Source: SAR202 cluster bacterium bin22 (GTDB taxonomy: Bacteria; Chloroflexota; Dehalococcoidia; Lucifugimonadales; UBA3495). From it: a DNA stretch of 64,000 nt. This document shows, piece by piece, positions 44,216-52,550 of the stretch. The first letter of the stretch is position 1. Every line of letters begins with the position of its first letter. The stretch spans positions 868,001 to 932,000 of the forward strand of contig MPMM01000001.1 in NCBI GenBank assembly GCA_002238505.1, given 5' to 3'. Below the pieces are notes generated by a model. That model saw only the letters and a list, made by a program, of their open reading frames with translations. It had not been told where the DNA came from and did no database searches. The translations under genes and the position numbers were made by a program.

Positions 44216-45148
44216 ATGCCTGATTCAGCTTCAGAGTACGATTACCTGGCCCGCGGTCAAGCCCTGCTGCAGGTGGGGAATTTTCTGGCCGCCATTGCCG
44301 ATTTCACAGAGGCCCTGGAGATCAATCCCAACCTCGCCGCCGCCTACTACTACCGGGGAATTGCCCAGCGAAACTCGGGCAACTTCTCCCTGGCCATTGC
44401 CGACTATACGTCAGCCGTGGAGGTCGAACCCGACTATCCTGTGGCCTTTTACGCTCGGGGAGTGGTGCACCGGCACCTGGAGCATTACGAAGCGGCAATC
44501 AGCGACTATGATCAGGCAATTGAACTTGAGCCTGAAGACGGCGACTTTTACTACGCCCGGGGAGTGGCCCACGCGTCCCTGAAACACTACGACGAGGCCA
44601 TTCGCGATTTCCTTGAGGCACTGGACCTGAATCCGGAGATGCCCAATGCCTGGTACAACCTGGGCATTGCCCACCGGGATCTGGGCAAACGGGAGCAGGC
44701 GCTGGAGTACTATTCCACGGCCCTGAAGCTGCGCCCCAATGAACCCGACTATTGTTATGCCCGGGGCAACCTTTACAGCGACCTTCATCGGTACGACGAG
44801 GCCGTCACAGACTATGACCGGGCCCTGGCCGCAGTTCCCTCGTTTGCCAATGCCTTTTACAACCGGGGAATCGCCTTGAGGAACCTGGGGAAGCCCGCAC
44901 AGGCTATTGCCTCTTTCAACGAAGCCTTGCGGCACGGTCCGGAATTCGCCAACCTGATTATGAACCGGGGCATCGCCCACGCGGATGATGGGGACTATGC
45001 CTCCGCGCTCAGTGATCTGGACCGGGCGCTGGACCTGGACAGCGGGCTTGCCGCCGCATTTCGGGCCAGAGCCGGCATCCATCAGACGCTGGGAAATGCT
45101 GAGCAGGCTGGTGCCGACTGGCGGGAATTCGAACGGTTGAGCGAGTAA
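44216..45148 (+). CDS. Tetratricopeptide repeat protein
   Basis: 310 residues made almost entirely of about nine 34-residue TPR units, for example AYYYRGIAQRNSGNFSLAIA, AFYARGVVHRHLEHYEAAIS and AWYNLGIAHRDLGKREQALE. It is a protein-interaction scaffold with no enzyme domain or signal peptide. I start it at ATG 44216 because the upstream extension to a TTG at 44144 is not repeat-like, but no clear ribosome-binding site precedes either. Its stop overlaps the start of the next gene (TAATG), so the two are translationally coupled and may work together. Confidence 0.85.
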   Translation: MPDSASEYDYLARGQALLQVGNFLAAIADFTEALEINPNLAAAYYYRGIAQRNSGNFSLAIADYTSAVEVEPDYPVAFYARGVVHRHLEHYEAAISDYDQAIELEPEDGDFYYARGVAHASLKHYDEAIRDFLEALDLNPEMPNAWYNLGIAHRDLGKREQALEYYSTALKLRPNEPDYCYARGNLYSDLHRYDEAVTDYDRALAAVPSFANAFYNRGIALRNLGKPAQAIASFNEALRHGPEFANLIMNRGIAHADDGDYASALSDLDRALDLDSGLAAAFRARAGIHQTLGNAEQAGADWREFERLSE

Positions 45149-46020
45149 TGACGTCACCGATACCGGCTCCAACCGGGGTACCCATTGGGGAACAGCTCGG
45201 TTTTGTTGAATATTTAGTGACTGACGAATGCGTACGACTTTTTCGAGAAAGTGTGGACTATTCCGGAGCTAATTTTCCGAATATCGCTGCTCTTGACAGC
45301 CAGATTGTCCTTTTACAAAAACGGCATTTACAGGTCCTGGAGAGTGTTACCCATAGTGACCAGTATTTTCGGCCTCCGGTGACCAGTCGGAGGCTCCAGG
45401 TGACCGGCTGGATCAGGGATCGGAGGCAAAATCGAGGGGTCGAGAGCCTGACCGTGGAGACCTTCGCGGTGGACGAAATCGGGACCGAGATTTTGCGCAG
45501 CCAGCACGTCTTTCGGCTGGGGACAGCGCGGGCCCCGGAACGCCTGGGCCGCCGCCCCGGCGGAGGCAGGCGAGCCTCCCAGCCCGAGGTCTTGCCTCCC
45601 CTGGAAAAGCGAATCACGGAGGAGACCATCGAGCAATTTGAGGCGGCTCGCCGTGCCCTGATTGGCGCCCAGGCAGACCTGACAAGGGATCTGAGAAGCA
45701 ATGTTCATTCCAGCGCCGACCTGGCCAGCGGCATGGGCCTGGCGGCCACGGTGGCGCCCGAAGAAATGGGGCTGGCTTATGTTCACGAACTGTTGGACCG
45801 GCGCTATGGCATGGACTTCCGGCAGGGTGGATGGCTCACCGTGAACTACCGCCGCCCAATGCATGCCGGGGACACGCTAACGGCGAAGGGACTTGTCGCA
45901 AGAACGGAATCGGAAGGCGACCGCACTACCTCTTTCGTTCAGGTTTGGCTGGAGAACGAGCGGGGCGAGATGGCAATAACGGGAGAAGCCCGGGTTATTG
46001 TGCCCAGTCCCTTGACTTGA
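45148..46020 (+). CDS. MaoC-like double-hotdog protein
   Basis: 290 residues with two hotdog-like halves. The second half has NVHSSADLASGMGLAATVAP, GGWLTVNYRRPMHAGDTLTA and a C-terminal strand IVPSPLT, resembling MaoC-type (R)-hydratases and FAS1-type dehydratase domains. The first half (about residues 10-125) has the weaker pattern of an N-terminal dehydratase domain. A hydratase/dehydratase or thioesterase role in acyl-CoA metabolism is likely but the substrate is unknown, and a strict hydratase His/Asp motif is not obvious. The ATG overlaps the TPR gene stop by one base. It precedes tenA by about 65 bp. Confidence 0.65.
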   Translation: MTSPIPAPTGVPIGEQLGFVEYLVTDECVRLFRESVDYSGANFPNIAALDSQIVLLQKRHLQVLESVTHSDQYFRPPVTSRRLQVTGWIRDRRQNRGVESLTVETFAVDEIGTEILRSQHVFRLGTARAPERLGRRPGGGRRASQPEVLPPLEKRITEETIEQFEAARRALIGAQADLTRDLRSNVHSSADLASGMGLAATVAPEEMGLAYVHELLDRRYGMDFRQGGWLTVNYRRPMHAGDTLTAKGLVARTESEGDRTTSFVQVWLENERGEMAITGEARVIVPSPLT

Positions 46021-46085
46021 CGCCAGAGCCAGGACCCATACGGACACAGTTCCCGAGCAAAATCCAATGAAGGAAGTTGACGACA

Positions 46086-46739
46086 ATGCCCTCATTCAGC
46101 GAGCAATTAAAGGCCGAAGCCCAACCAATTTGGCGAGCGATTTTTGAGCATCCCTTCCTGAGGGAAATAAAGGATGGGACCCTTCCGCTGGAGAAGTTTC
46201 AATACTATTTGACCCAGGACTACCAATACCTGGAAGGATTTGGTCGGACCGTCGTAATGGCCATGGCCAAAGCGCCCAATTCCCGTACCCTGGAGGAGCT
46301 GTCCCGCAGGGTGCTGACACCCATAGAACGCCCCTTGCACCACAAGTTGCTGGAGGCGGCCCAGGTGTCCTCAGACTATATCAACGAAGTTGGTCGCTCT
46401 CCGACGAACACTGCTTATGTAAACCATATGCTGACCACAGCTTCCCTTTACGGGCTGGGGCCGGCGGCTGCTGCCCTGCTGCCCTGCCCGTGGACCTATC
46501 ACGAGCTGAAGGATGAAGTTGGGGCATCGGAACATCCGCTTTACAGCCAGTGGACCCAATTCTACGTAGCGGGATTCCTGGAAGACAGCGTCAATGCGTG
46601 GCGCGGGTTCGTGGACCAGATGGCGGAGCAGGCAGGGTCAGAAGAAAGGGAGGCCATGCGCCAGGCATTCCTGATCAGCAGCCGCTACGAGTACATGTTC
46701 TGGGACATGGCGTACCGGAGGGAGAGTTGGCCGGTTTAG
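46086..46739 (+). CDS. tenA: TenA family thiaminase II-like protein
   Basis: 217 residues of the TenA/PQQC helical family, which hydrolyses thiamin breakdown products (aminopyrimidine salvage). Active-site residues align with TenA: Asp45 in YYLTQDYQYL, the catalytic Cys134 in LLPCPWTYHE, and Glu202 in SRYEYMFWDMAY. The length is typical. I choose ATG 46086, preceded by AAGGAAG about 9 nt upstream. No other thiamin genes or TPP riboswitch are adjacent. A strong terminator follows, and the gene is convergent with the FMN oxidase gene. Confidence 0.9.
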   Translation: MPSFSEQLKAEAQPIWRAIFEHPFLREIKDGTLPLEKFQYYLTQDYQYLEGFGRTVVMAMAKAPNSRTLEELSRRVLTPIERPLHHKLLEAAQVSSDYINEVGRSPTNTAYVNHMLTTASLYGLGPAAAALLPCPWTYHELKDEVGASEHPLYSQWTQFYVAGFLEDSVNAWRGFVDQMAEQAGSEEREAMRQAFLISSRYEYMFWDMAYRRESWPV

Positions 46740-46770
46740 GGAGCCACCCGGGAAAAGCTGAAGTACCAGA

Positions 46771-46802
46771 AAGGGGCAGGCTGTCAAGCCTGCCCCTTTT
46801 TC
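46771..46802. terminator. Rho-independent terminator
   Basis: AAGGGGCAGGCT and AGCCTGCCCCTT form a perfect 12-bp stem with loop GTCA and a T-tract, directly after tenA. A run of A on the 5' side may allow it to serve the convergent gene as well. Confidence 0.92.
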
Positions 46803-46824
46803 TCGCCATTCGAGGGTTCGGGTC

Positions 46825-47916
46825 TTACGGGGCCATCCGGGCCGGACCCCAGTTGTGGGGAATGTTAATCAGGTTGGATTCGAGATTTGTGGCAGAGGTC
46901 TGGCCGCAGACTGCCAGTGCTCTGTCAAACTCGGAGCGCAGCAGTTCGAGGACTCCATGGACTCCCTCGGCGCCGTTTTCTGCCAGCCCCCAGTAGAGGG
47001 GACGGCCTACTCCCACGGCCCTGGCGCCCAGAGACAGGGCCTTGAGCACATCGCTGCCCCTACGCACGCCCGAGTCCAGATAAACCTCGCAGTTGTTGTT
47101 GACTGCATCAACTATCTCTGGAAGCATTTCTACGGAACTCATGGTGGAGTCAATCTGCCGGCCGCCGTGGGTGGAGACCAGAATGCCATTAACGCCGCTC
47201 TCCGCCGCGATGTGAGCATCTTCCGCAGTCCTGACACCTTTGAGTACCAGAGGCAGACCGGTCAGGCCGCGCAGCCAGTCCAGCTCATCCCAGGACAGGG
47301 GTGGGACCTGGGAGGGCTGCCAGTTGGGAGCCTCGTCGGTGCCGCTAACCTCTGCCAGCCGATCCGGGGTGGCGCGGAAGTTGGCCAGTTCGGCAGGATT
47401 GACGTACTGGTTGCGGACGTCCCGCTCCTTGGCTGAAGGGACCGGCGTGTCCACAGTCAACACAATGGCCTTGTAGTTCGCCTCTTCGGCCCGGCGCACC
47501 AACATTTCCGTCAGGTCGTGGCCGCGATGGTAGAGCTGGAACCACATGGGACCGCTGGCGACGGCTGAGACCTCCTCCATGCTGTAGTGGGAAGACGTGC
47601 TGAGCATCATCAGGGTGTTGGACATGCCGGCGCCGCGCGCCGTGGCCAGTTCGCCATCGGGGTGGGCCAGCTTATGTCCACCTGCAGGACAAACGAAGAC
47701 GGGAAAGCTGAGTTCGGAACCCAGCATGGTGGTGCTCAGGTCGCGATTGTCGATGTTGCGGAGAAATCGGGGGCGGATGGTCAGGTCCTCAAAGGCTGAC
47801 CGGTTACGGGCCGTAGTGAACTCGTCCATGGCCCCGGCTTCAATAAATTCCCAGTTGTTGTGGGGCAGACTGGCCTTTGCCCTCGATTCGTAGTCATACA
47901 AATTGATGGGATCCAT
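46825..47916 (-). CDS. FMN-dependent alpha-hydroxy acid oxidase family protein
   Basis: 363 residues, TIM-barrel FMN family that oxidises 2-hydroxyacids (glycolate, lactate, mandelate, hydroxyisovalerate). Signature: IRPRFLRNIDNRDLSTT, VFVCPAGGHKLAHPDGE, MLSTSSHYSMEEV and the active-site histidine and flavin-phosphate loop VSTHGGRQID, later YLDSGVRRGSDVLKALSLGA. The usual SNHGGRQ reads STHGGRQ, with the histidine kept. The physiological acceptor (oxygen, cytochrome or quinone) cannot be told. The start ATG at 47916 has GGAGC upstream. It is a single-gene unit. Confidence 0.9.
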   Translation of the reverse strand: MDPINLYDYESRAKASLPHNNWEFIEAGAMDEFTTARNRSAFEDLTIRPRFLRNIDNRDLSTTMLGSELSFPVFVCPAGGHKLAHPDGELATARGAGMSNTLMMLSTSSHYSMEEVSAVASGPMWFQLYHRGHDLTEMLVRRAEEANYKAIVLTVDTPVPSAKERDVRNQYVNPAELANFRATPDRLAEVSGTDEAPNWQPSQVPPLSWDELDWLRGLTGLPLVLKGVRTAEDAHIAAESGVNGILVSTHGGRQIDSTMSSVEMLPEIVDAVNNNCEVYLDSGVRRGSDVLKALSLGARAVGVGRPLYWGLAENGAEGVHGVLELLRSEFDRALAVCGQTSATNLESNLINIPHNWGPARMAP

Positions 47917-48042
47917 CTATTGACGCTCCTTTCGGTTAAGGTGATTTGGTTTCCCTACTTTAAGACCTGGGGAAATATTAGGCAAGGTAATGCCCATTCG
48001 ATTGAAGCGAAATTGAGCTGCGTTTATCGCCCCGGCGAGAGT

Positions 48043-48072
48043 GAAAAGAAAAGAGCCCCGCGTGAGCGGGGC
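48043..48072 (-). terminator. Rho-independent terminator of the second oxidoreductase operon
   Basis: On the minus strand GCCCCGC-TCAC-GCGGGGC is followed by TCTTTTCTTTTC, 35 bp after the beta-subunit stop at 48107. Confidence 0.9.
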
Positions 48073-48106
48073 CCCTGAAATTTCTACCGGAACGTGAGTA
48101 TCGAGG

Positions 48107-49099
48107 TTACTCTTCGTCCGGGCGCTTGAAGGGGACTACGCCGGGGAGCCACCACTCATCCCAGCTTTCGTCCACGCGGGACTGGAAGAACTCGAGGTCT
48201 TCCTCGTTCAGGTGGGCGAAGCGGCCCTGGCGCTGCAGGTATTCCTGCACCGGCTTGCGAGAGCGGACGCCGCTCTGGATGGCCCGGGAGGGGCCGCTGA
48301 GGGTCAGTTCGCCATCGGCGATTTCATACTGGACCCACAGGCCTGTCTCTACGGCCAGCATGCCCAGTTCGTGGGAATACTTGGGGTCGTAGTCCCAGCC
48401 TTTGGGGCACGGGTCGATGACGTGAATGAAGGTGGGTCCGCCAATGGTAAGGGCCCGACGAATCTTGTTGGTGAAGTCCAGGCCATAAGACGCACAGGCG
48501 GTAGCCACGTACCGGCAGCTGGGATGACCGGCGGCCAGCATGGGAGCCGTGTTCTTCTTCCAGCGGCGGTTCATTATCCGGTGGACCTTGCCGGGAGGGC
48601 TGAAAGTGGAGTTGGCGCCCCACGGAGAACTGCCGGACACCTGGATGTCGGTGTTGGCATAGGACTCATTGTCGTAGCAGAGGATGAGCAGGTTGTACTC
48701 CTCGTGCTGCAGGGCGGCGGAAATTCCCGCGAGGCCCATGTCCACTCCGCCACCGTCACCGCAGAAAGCGATTACGTTGATGGGTTCGTCCTTCATCTTG
48801 CCCTTGCGCATCATTGAAGCCAGGCCGGCGGCGGTGCCGGTAGCGGCGGCGCCGGAGGAACCCAGCTGAGTGTGCATCCAGGGCACCACCCAAGGGGTGC
48901 TGTAGTAGGTGGTGTTGGCCACATACATGCAGCCCGTGCTGCCCACTACGATGGTGCGAGGGCCGGCTGCCTTAATCATCAGCCGCATGGTCAACGCCGA
49001 CTCGCAACCCTGGCAGGTGCGGTGGCCGGAAGTGAAACCTTCCTGAATGGGTATGTTCTTTACACCCCGAACCTGGGGGAGATCCCGTACTAGCGTCAT
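48107..49099 (-). CDS. 2-oxoacid:acceptor oxidoreductase beta subunit, ThDP-binding (set 2)
   Basis: 330 residues. PorB-type: N-terminal SGHRTCQGCESALTMRLMI with CxxC cluster ligands, STGCMYVANTTYY, the ThDP/magnesium motif FCGDGGGVDMGLAG ending in LCYDNESYANTD, and VIDPCPKGWDYD. It carries the catalytic ThDP of a ferredoxin-dependent 2-oxoacid oxidoreductase. I start it at ATG 49099, five bases after the alpha-subunit stop, with GGGAG in front; the longer frame from 49132 overlaps the alpha gene. It is the last gene of a gamma-alpha-beta operon and is only distantly similar to set 1. Confidence 0.9.
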   Translation of the reverse strand: MTLVRDLPQVRGVKNIPIQEGFTSGHRTCQGCESALTMRLMIKAAGPRTIVVGSTGCMYVANTTYYSTPWVVPWMHTQLGSSGAAATGTAAGLASMMRKGKMKDEPINVIAFCGDGGGVDMGLAGISAALQHEEYNLLILCYDNESYANTDIQVSGSSPWGANSTFSPPGKVHRIMNRRWKKNTAPMLAAGHPSCRYVATACASYGLDFTNKIRRALTIGGPTFIHVIDPCPKGWDYDPKYSHELGMLAVETGLWVQYEIADGELTLSGPSRAIQSGVRSRKPVQEYLQRQGRFAHLNEEDLEFFQSRVDESWDEWWLPGVVPFKRPDEE

Positions 49100-49104
49100 A
49101 ATTC

Positions 49105-50331
49105 TTACTCCCTCACTCCGATCCAGTTGCATTCCAGTTCTACTTTACCAGTATCAATGGCCTTTTGGGTAATGTCCACCATGTCTTCCACGTCACGGAC
49201 GCGGACTTCACGGCCACCAAGTCCGGCAATGAAGTTTACCACATGAGGACGATTGTCCAGCGGATACAGGGCAGCGCGGACTTCATTGAACAGCACCCCG
49301 CCCGAGGATGGGGAACCGAAGGAATAGTCGCGGTCAATGACGGCCACGGCCTTGGCGCCGCCCAGGGCTTCCTGAACTTCCTCGGTGGCGAAGGGGCGGA
49401 AGAACTTCAGGCGGACGAAGCCGACCTTTTTGCCCTGCTCGCGCATTCGGCGAATGGCCACGCGCACCGGCAGTGCCAGGGTGCCCATTCCCATCAGGAC
49501 GATATCCGGGTCGTCGTCCATCATGTACTCTTCCAGGAAGGGGCTGGGATCGCCCCGACCAAAGACCTGCTTGAACTCTTCGTACACTTCCTTGATGACG
49601 CCGGGAGTCCTGCTCATGGCTTCGTTGGACTGGCGCCGGATTTCCATCAGCCAGTCTTCGTTAACCTGGGGAGCAACGGTGATGGGATTGTCCGGGTGAA
49701 GCTGAAGCTGGCCGCGTTCGTAGCCGGGAAGGAACTTGTTGACCTGCTCCTGGGTAGGCACATTTACGATGGCCTGGGAGTGGGTCAGGAAGGAACCGTC
49801 GCAACTAAGGGCCATGGGCAGGAAGGCCCTGGGGTCCTCGGCGATACGCCAGGCCATGAGAGCCATGTCCAGGGCTTCCTGGGCGGTGGCGACCCAATAG
49901 AGCATCCAGCCCAGGTCGCGGACGGCCAGAGCGTCGTTATGCTCCACGCCGAAGGCCCCCGGGTCGTCCAGGGCCCGGTTGCCCACCATGGCTACCACGG
50001 GAAGGCGAAGACCGGCGGTGACGGCGATGGCCTCAAAGGCGTAGAACCAGCCCACGCCGCTGGAGCCGCAGAAGGTGCGAGCGCCAACGGAGGACGCGTG
50101 CTTCACAATTTCGAACTGGGAATGCTCGCTTTCGGCCACGATAAAGTCGCAGTCGAAGGCGCCATTGGCCTTAAGCTGGGACACATACTGCATCACGGTG
50201 TCGTAAGGCCGGATGGGGTAGGCGGTGATCACGTCAACGTCGGCCAGGGCGCAGGCAATGGCCACGGCCTCGCTGCCGCTGATCAACTCCTCTTTTTCGG
50301 TCATAAACAGTTGTTCTTCGACAGTAGTCAT
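49105..50331 (-). CDS. 2-oxoacid:acceptor oxidoreductase alpha subunit (set 2)
   Basis: 408 residues, PorA-type. ISGSEAVAIACALADVDVIT and YPIRPYDTVMQYV form the N-terminal ThDP-pyrimidine domain, VAESEHSQFEIVKHASSVGA carries the conserved glutamate, GSSGVGWFYAFEAI is the family core, and the C-terminal domain has LMGMGTLALPVRVAIRRM and VGFVRLKFFRPFATEEVQEA. It pairs with the beta subunit to oxidise a 2-oxoacid with CoA and ferredoxin. The ATG overlaps the gamma stop by one base (TAATG), indicating coupled translation. It is the second gene of the operon. Confidence 0.9.
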   Translation of the reverse strand: MTTVEEQLFMTEKEELISGSEAVAIACALADVDVITAYPIRPYDTVMQYVSQLKANGAFDCDFIVAESEHSQFEIVKHASSVGARTFCGSSGVGWFYAFEAIAVTAGLRLPVVAMVGNRALDDPGAFGVEHNDALAVRDLGWMLYWVATAQEALDMALMAWRIAEDPRAFLPMALSCDGSFLTHSQAIVNVPTQEQVNKFLPGYERGQLQLHPDNPITVAPQVNEDWLMEIRRQSNEAMSRTPGVIKEVYEEFKQVFGRGDPSPFLEEYMMDDDPDIVLMGMGTLALPVRVAIRRMREQGKKVGFVRLKFFRPFATEEVQEALGGAKAVAVIDRDYSFGSPSSGGVLFNEVRAALYPLDNRPHVVNFIAGLGGREVRVRDVEDMVDITQKAIDTGKVELECNWIGVRE

Positions 50332-51482
50332 TAATCCTCCGCTACCTCGGCGATCTCCTCGGCATAGCCACCGACGTGGTGGAAACCGTGAGTCCGATCA
50401 ACCTGCTTTTGCTTTTCGATCAAGGAGGTCATCCACTGGGTGTAATCGTCCTTGTCCTTTTGCCACATTTCGTACTGGCTGTCGTTGTCGTTGAATTCGG
50501 CCTCGTTAATCATGGTGACACAGTCGGCGACGGGGCAGACGGCTTCACAGACACCGCAACCGCAGCACGACTCCAGGTTGGCGTCGTACAGGCCATCGGG
50601 AGTGACGTCGAAGCAGGTATCGGGGCACTGGAGCCAGCAGAGGGTGCACTTGATGCAGGTATCAAAATTGACTATGGGGCGCATGGAGCGGGTGCTGTAC
50701 TTCTTGAAGACGGAGTTGCGTACGGGCTGATAGCCTTCCTCGCCCCCGCGGAAGCCGCCTCCCTGCTCGATGCCACGGATGACAATGCCCTCTTCCATGG
50801 TGGTCCAGCCAGGCAGGTCAAAGCTGAAGGGCTCTTCCTGGTTGCCTTCACCCGGCTCCACCGGGCGGCTGGTGGTGCGATCGTAGGACCGTTCGGCCGA
50901 GCGGACCTTCAGGTCGTCCCAGCCCTGGTCCTGGATGGCTTCTACCATGGATTCCAGGCTGACCAGCTGGGGGCAGACCTTGGCCAAAGCGCCAAGAATG
51001 CGGACGTCGGTGTGGTCGTCCTTGTAAACCCAGAGTCCGGAGAAGCTGGGTATAGAGGTCATGATTGACAGGTTATAGGGCTGATCCTTTTGATGGATGT
51101 CCTCGATGAGGGCATCAGCATCCTGGCGGGACGTAACAATCAGGGTTCCACCGGTCTTGGTCAGGGCGTTAATGGGCTGGAGTCCGTACCAGGCCCAGGA
51201 CTCGATGCCCTTGCACATGGTGTCGTCAACATTGATGGTAACGTCAACTTCCTGGGCTTCGTACACTGCCAGGTTTTCTTCCAGTTCCTCGGGATCGTCG
51301 GCAACGATGGCAAACTGCTTAGCCGGGATGCCGTTACGTTCGGGAGAGTCACCGTACCGGCCGAAGGCGGTTCCATACTTGCCTTCCTTTCTGGCCGCGA
51401 AAACTATGGAGCGGACGATGTTCCGAGCAAGGGTTTTCTGGAAAATGCCCCGGTACACCACCTCCACAGCAACTGTGCTCAT
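50331..51482 (-). CDS. 2-oxoacid:acceptor oxidoreductase gamma subunit fused to 2x[4Fe-4S] ferredoxin (set 2)
   Basis: 383 residues. The gamma domain covers roughly residues 1-185 (VVYRGIFQKTLARNIVRSIV, KYGTAFGRYGDSPERNGIPA). The C-terminal ferredoxin has two canonical motifs: C276-C279-C282-C286-P and C306-C309-C312-C316-P, so two [4Fe-4S] clusters are expected, unlike set 1 where the first motif is altered. Together with alpha and beta it makes a ferredoxin-reducing 2-oxoacid dehydrogenase. AGGAGG lies 7 nt before the ATG at 51482. The GntR gene lies 75 bp upstream on the same strand and no promoter is seen between them, so cotranscription is likely. Confidence 0.9.
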   Translation of the reverse strand: MSTVAVEVVYRGIFQKTLARNIVRSIVFAARKEGKYGTAFGRYGDSPERNGIPAKQFAIVADDPEELEENLAVYEAQEVDVTINVDDTMCKGIESWAWYGLQPINALTKTGGTLIVTSRQDADALIEDIHQKDQPYNLSIMTSIPSFSGLWVYKDDHTDVRILGALAKVCPQLVSLESMVEAIQDQGWDDLKVRSAERSYDRTTSRPVEPGEGNQEEPFSFDLPGWTTMEEGIVIRGIEQGGGFRGGEEGYQPVRNSVFKKYSTRSMRPIVNFDTCIKCTLCWLQCPDTCFDVTPDGLYDANLESCCGCGVCEAVCPVADCVTMINEAEFNDNDSQYEMWQKDKDDYTQWMTSLIEKQKQVDRTHGFHHVGGYAEEIAEVAED

Positions 51483-51509
51483 AAGGGTTCCTCCTGTAAT
51501 GTTTTTGTC

Positions 51510-51520
51510 TGGTCCGGCCC
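51510..51520. promoter_or_regulatory. TGGTC half-site before the second oxidoreductase operon
   Basis: TGGTCCGGCCC matches the left arm of the palindromes next to the GntR gene and lies 28 bp before the gamma-subunit start. It could be a weaker operator, but only one arm is good. Confidence 0.25.
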
Positions 51521-51557
51521 TTTCGGGCGTAGGATTCGCTATGGGTTTCCGATCACA

Positions 51558-52289
51558 CTAATCGTCAGCCGGCAATGCCAGTTCTTCCCGCTCCATAACG
51601 GGTCGGGCAGAGGGTTCAACGGTGGTGAGGTGATGGTCCATGGCCTCTCGCGCGCCGTCAACGTCGCCCAACTGCACCCTGTCAAGGATTTGACAGTGGG
51701 ATGCGAGGGAGCGCTGGGGGCGTCCGGGTTCCTGCAGGGAGCGGTCGCGGGACATCTGAAGAATGTCCTCGATGGCGCTTACCACCTTCACCAGGGCAGC
51801 ATTGTGGGTGGCGGAAGCCAGGGCAAAGTGGAACGCGGTGTCAGACTCGACACCTGTGCCTCCCTCGTCGATCTGGCGCTGCTGATCCTCGAGAATCTCC
51901 CGCATCGCAATCACTTCATCGCTGGTCGCCCTCTGGGCGGCCAGGGCGGCGATGTGGGGCTCCATCAGGTGGCGCATCTCAAACACGTCCTGGAGCGCCG
52001 CTTCGCCAACGTTGAGATTGGCTGCGACCAGGTCGAGGGCAGCTTCGAGGTTCTCGGTATTGATGAAGGTACCGGACCCGCGCTTGCTGACGACCAGCCC
52101 CTGCAACTCCAGGGAGCGGATGGCTTCCCGCACCGAACTGCGGCTGACTTTGAACTGTTCCGACAACTCTCTTTCTGAAGGCAAGCGGTCGCCGTGTTTG
52201 AGCATCCCCTGGCGAATAAGGGCGTGAAATTGCTGTACGATTTCCTCGTACAGCCTATGCCGCTTGACGCTGTGAATACGTTCCTGCAT
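51558..52289 (-). CDS. GntR-family regulator, FadR/FCD subfamily
   Basis: 243 residues. N-terminal winged helix is classical GntR: GDRLPSERELSEQFKVSRSS, REAIRSLELQGLVVSKRGSG, then TFI. The C-terminal all-helical FCD ligand domain (RHLMEPHIAALAAQRATSDE, DTAFHFALASATHN with histidines that usually bind a metal) follows. FCD regulators sense small acids such as pyruvate, lactate or 2-oxoacids. Because it sits directly upstream of the 2-oxoacid oxidoreductase genes and divergent from a ThDP enzyme, it probably controls them in response to a related metabolite. Its promoter and operator-like palindromes are visible in the 261-bp divergent gap. Confidence 0.92.
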   Translation of the reverse strand: MQERIHSVKRHRLYEEIVQQFHALIRQGMLKHGDRLPSERELSEQFKVSRSSVREAIRSLELQGLVVSKRGSGTFINTENLEAALDLVAANLNVGEAALQDVFEMRHLMEPHIAALAAQRATSDEVIAMREILEDQQRQIDEGGTGVESDTAFHFALASATHNAALVKVVSAIEDILQMSRDRSLQEPGRPQRSLASHCQILDRVQLGDVDGAREAMDHHLTTVEPSARPVMEREELALPADD

Positions 52290-52308
52290 TCTGCCGTTTC
52301 AGCTACAG

Positions 52309-52319
52309 TGGTCAGACCA
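52309..52319. promoter_or_regulatory. GntR operator-like palindrome TGGTCAGACCA
   Basis: A perfect 11-bp palindrome with the FadR-type TGGT-N3-ACCA core lies 20 bp upstream of the GntR ATG, roughly 11 bp downstream of the expected start site of its consensus promoter. It is well placed for autorepression. Confidence 0.7.
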
Positions 52320-52336
52320 ATTCCAGGCTGATGGGT

Positions 52337-52364
52337 ATTATACTCCCGGCGGTGGGGTTGTCAA
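52337..52364 (-). promoter_or_regulatory. Consensus sigma-70 promoter of the GntR gene
   Basis: On the minus strand TTGACA (52364-52359), a 16-bp spacer and TATAAT (52342-52337), both perfect. The leader before the ATG at 52289 would be about 40 nt. Confidence 0.85.
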
Positions 52365-52483
52365 GGATTTTCTGCATCCGGGAACGTGTTTTCTCCTATC
52401 CTTTACTACCCAAAAAAATCTTCTCAATAGGGTCTGCCTGGAGTTCGTACCTTTCGATTCTGCCCACTCAATTTCCCCATTTA

Positions 52484-52492
52484 TGCTAAACT
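52484..52492 (+). promoter_or_regulatory. Extended -10 element TGCTAAACT before the ThDP enzyme gene
   Basis: The same 9-mer seen at 19775 and 58984. The start codon is 59 bp downstream and the GACCAAGTTGGTC palindrome lies between them. No clear -35. Confidence 0.45.
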
Positions 52493-52512
52493 TGCACCGC
52501 ATCAGCGTACCG

Positions 52513-52525
52513 GACCAAGTTGGTC
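52513..52525. promoter_or_regulatory. Operator-like palindrome GACCAAGTTGGTC
   Basis: Perfect 13-bp palindrome built from the same half-sites as the GntR palindrome but in the opposite arrangement. It is just downstream of the inferred transcription start for the ThDP enzyme gene, where a repressor would block elongation or initiation. Confidence 0.6.
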
Positions 52526-52550
52526 GCGAAATACCTGGGAGGTTTCCAGC

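Noticed and set aside
46021..46085. TPP riboswitch before tenA
   Set aside because: The gap is only about 65 bp and lacks the conserved CUGAGA and ACCUGAU elements.
49165..50334. Long plus-strand frame opposite the set 2 alpha-subunit gene (389 codons)
   Set aside because: It is antisense to a well-supported gene, has no family resemblance, and is a typical result of GC-rich codon bias. Similar long antisense frames at 35366-36340, 38708-39937 and 18501-19484 were rejected for the same reason.
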